This document shows, in pieces, positions 62,449-64,000 of a DNA stretch of 64,000 nucleotides. Under the pieces are notes generated by a model, which was not told the origin of the DNA, made no database searches, and saw only the letters and a program-made list of their open reading frames with translations. A program made the translations under genes and the position numbers. Positions within the stretch are counted from its first letter, which is position 1. Every line of letters begins with the position of its first letter. The DNA comes from Diacronema lutheri. Its lineage: Eukaryota > Haptophyta > Pavlovophyceae > Pavlovales > Pavlovaceae. The stretch is taken from positions 1 to 64,000 of the forward strand of contig JAGTXO010000052.1 in the NCBI GenBank assembly GCA_019448385.1, written 5' to 3'.

Positions 62449-64000
62449 ATGCTTTACGCGATTGGCGCGACGCTCGCCGTCTCGGGCGCAATTGGCTGGG
62501 CGCTCTTCGACGTCGTCGCGCAGTACGTGTCTCGCAAGGTGTGCCTCTCGATCGGGCTGCTCGAGCCGACGTGGACGTTGCACTCGCGTTGGTCGCTCCG
62601 CCGTGCGTGGTTCATCGTGCGCAACGGCCGGCTCACGCCGTGGTTCGCCGACGTGATGAACATCAGCGGCTACTTCGTTCCGTCGCTCAACCGCGAGCAC
62701 GTCTTCGATGAGCTCGTGATCGAGATCGGCTGGACGCGCCGGCCGTGGCTCAAGGCGTCGATTCGGCATTGCGAGCTCACGCTCGCCACCCAGCCCAAGG
62801 CCGAGTGGGGCGGCGGCAAGCAGCTGCTCGTCGACTGGGTCGCCGGCTACTCGGCGTGGGTCCTGGACTGGCTGACGCGCCACCTCGACGTCTGCTGCGG
62901 TCTGCCACGAGCGGCGATCCGGTGGCACGAGGACTTGGGCTCGCCGCTCCGCCGGCTCGTCGTTGAGGTGATCGGCCACTGCGAGGCATCGATCGACGTG
63001 CTCTCCGTGTACATTGACGAAACGCACTTTGGGTGGGGCCCCGGCCGCGCGCTCTTCTCGCGCTTCCACGATTTTCGGGCGTCGACGATGGCGCGGCCGG
63101 GCAAGGCGCCCGGGCTCAACGTGTGGTGCCCGTCGGTCGTGAGCGGCTCGATCGCGCGCTGGGAGTCGATGGTCCCGCCGAACAGCGCGCCCGGAGCGCC
63201 ACCGACGCCGCAGCAGCCGCTGATGACGATCCTGGGCCTCGAAATTGTCACCGAGCTCGACGGCAACATGCTGCTCGAGTTTAAAATGCGCGAGATGCTG
63301 CTGCACGTCGAGCCGCGCCGCATGCGCGCGAACGCGGCGATGGGCGCGCTCTACGACGCGTACGGCGAGTGGTACTACGGGCTCTGCGACGCCGACATGG
63401 CGGCGCGCAAGAAGCGCGGCGATGACACGGCGCTCGTGCGCGCGGCGACCGTCCGCCACGCGCAGCTTGTGTCGCGCGCGCGCGACACGAGCGCGCACGC
63501 CGCCGACCGGCTGGGCGCGCTTGCGATGGCGGACCAGATTGCACACTCCTTCCCATTCGAGGTCGCGTTACGCATGCGTCACACCGCCGGTTACGCGCCG
63601 CCGCCACCACGGCCCGAGGCGGGCCAGCCGGCCGAGCCGGCCGACGACTATGGCATCCCGGGCTCGGCGGTCCCGCCGCTCGTCGAGGCGCGCTGGGCTA
63701 AGATAGGCGCGCGCGGCGGCTTTGTGCCCGCGGCGGAGTGCGCGGCGCGGTGGCGCTGGCCCGCGCGCGCCGCCGCCGACGCGGGCGACGACGCCGCCCT
63801 CGATTGCGACGGCGGGTTCGAACGCGTGCTCGCGGTGGCGAACGCGATGTGGGAGGCACGCCGGCCGATGAAGACACTCAAGCTCGCCGTGCACATCGGT
63901 ACGATGCGCACGTGGCTCGCGGACGCGGACGGCGGGCTCGGCGGCGCGCGCGTCCGGCCACGCGCGGGCGCGCCTAACGGCGCGGGCGCCGGCGCACACG
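62449..64000 (+). CDS. N-terminally membrane-anchored protein, possible bridge-like lipid-transfer family; partial
   Basis: The frame is open from ATG 62449 to the window end (517 codons, no stop). It starts with one hydrophobic segment (MLYAIGATLAVSGAIGWALF), then WSLRRAWFIVRNGRLTPWFA, FDELVIEIGWTRRPWLKASI and HCELTLATQP, alternating beta-strand-like repeats, a WHEDLGSPLRRLVVEVIGHC block, DVLSVYIDETHFGWGPG and LLEFKMREMLLHVEPRRM. An N-terminal anchor followed by long repeated amphipathic strands (hydrophobic faces, L.I.IPW-like pattern) is the plan of VPS13-like bridge proteins such as the Hobbit/SABRE/Csf1 group, which move lipids at ER contact sites. The match is by architecture only, and the protein is cut by the window edge. 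The coding signal itself is strong: balanced composition and a long open frame. The last residues become Gly/Ala-rich. Confidence 0.55.
   Translation, partial: MLYAIGATLAVSGAIGWALFDVVAQYVSRKVCLSIGLLEPTWTLHSRWSLRRAWFIVRNGRLTPWFADVMNISGYFVPSLNREHVFDELVIEIGWTRRPWLKASIRHCELTLATQPKAEWGGGKQLLVDWVAGYSAWVLDWLTRHLDVCCGLPRAAIRWHEDLGSPLRRLVVEVIGHCEASIDVLSVYIDETHFGWGPGRALFSRFHDFRASTMARPGKAPGLNVWCPSVVSGSIARWESMVPPNSAPGAPPTPQQPLMTILGLEIVTELDGNMLLEFKMREMLLHVEPRRMRANAAMGALYDAYGEWYYGLCDADMAARKKRGDDTALVRAATVRHAQLVSRARDTSAHAADRLGALAMADQIAHSFPFEVALRMRHTAGYAPPPPRPEAGQPAEPADDYGIPGSAVPPLVEARWAKIGARGGFVPAAECAARWRWPARAAADAGDDAALDCDGGFERVLAVANAMWEARRPMKTLKLAVHIGTMRTWLADADGGLGGARVRPRAGAPNGAGAGAH

Noticed and set aside
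62416-63546. Minus-strand 376-codon frame over the membrane-anchored protein
   Set aside because: Its product has the Arg/Asp/His bias of an antisense shadow, while the plus strand has balanced composition, a membrane anchor and no stop to the window end.

Overview
The window is nuclear DNA from a very GC-rich, compact eukaryote, most likely a unicellular alga; the style fits a haptophyte or similar microalga, but the lineage is inferred. The evidence is spliceosomal introns with a strong GTGCG-type 5' splice site, C-only polypyrimidine tracts in introns, a plastid-type leucine-pathway enzyme with an organellar leader, a four-site cGMP-dependent kinase, an axonemal-dynein-light-chain-like protein, a cytosolic ribosomal protein, URB2, MOZART1 and cytochrome c. 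Exon structures below were rebuilt by hand from conserved protein families and GT-AG sites; where the exon lengths close in frame (IPMS 601 aa, MiaB 687 aa, PX protein 266 aa, cytochrome c 108 aa, MZT1 74 aa, transposase 1609 aa, RCC1 protein 869 codons) the model is strong.

Layout. 1-4.8 kb: low-complexity DNA around a broken ubiquitin-specific protease gene. 4.9-10.7 kb: a composite mobile region with a decayed Pif1-type helicase, a palindromic pair of ~300-bp terminal-inverted-repeat elements, and a segment repeated almost identically at 29.5-31.8 kb behind a second helicase relic (27.8-29.3 kb). 10.8-26 kb: housekeeping genes: URB2 (-), isopropylmalate synthase (+), a small unknown gene (-), RPL13 (-), PX protein (-). 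25.9-28 kb: an axonemal-dynein-light-chain-like coiled coil (+) running into the second helicase relic. 32.0-35.5 kb: an RCC1-repeat surface protein (-) whose repeats and introns were duplicated together. 36.2-41.6 kb: a large zinc-ribbon/DDE transposase gene (-) abutting a truncated copy of a dipeptidyl-peptidase gene, with the fuller copy at 43-46.5 kb. 46.5-50.6 kb: a kinesin-like protein with degenerate nucleotide-binding motifs and C-terminal TPRs (+). 50.6-54.7 kb: MZT1, an ankyrin protein and an F-box protein (+). 54.7-58.5 kb: PKG (-). 58.6-61 kb: a parvulin-MiaB fusion (+). 61.3-61.8 kb: cytochrome c (-). 62.4 kb to the end: the start of a membrane-anchored protein (+).

The genes do not form one pathway. 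Several are packed in divergent pairs with 36-86 bp between start codons (URB2/IPMS, PX/dynein-like, DPP/kinesin-like, PKG/MiaB), implying shared promoters; F-box and PKG converge with 33 bp between stops. The most unusual items are the pseudo-kinesin/TPR protein, the parvulin-MiaB fusion, the palindromic element with a flipped spacer, and a 16-bp sequence shared by that element and both arms of a hairpin filling a kinesin-gene intron. Single-base frameshifts recur in the relics and once in URB2; some could be assembly errors in homopolymers.
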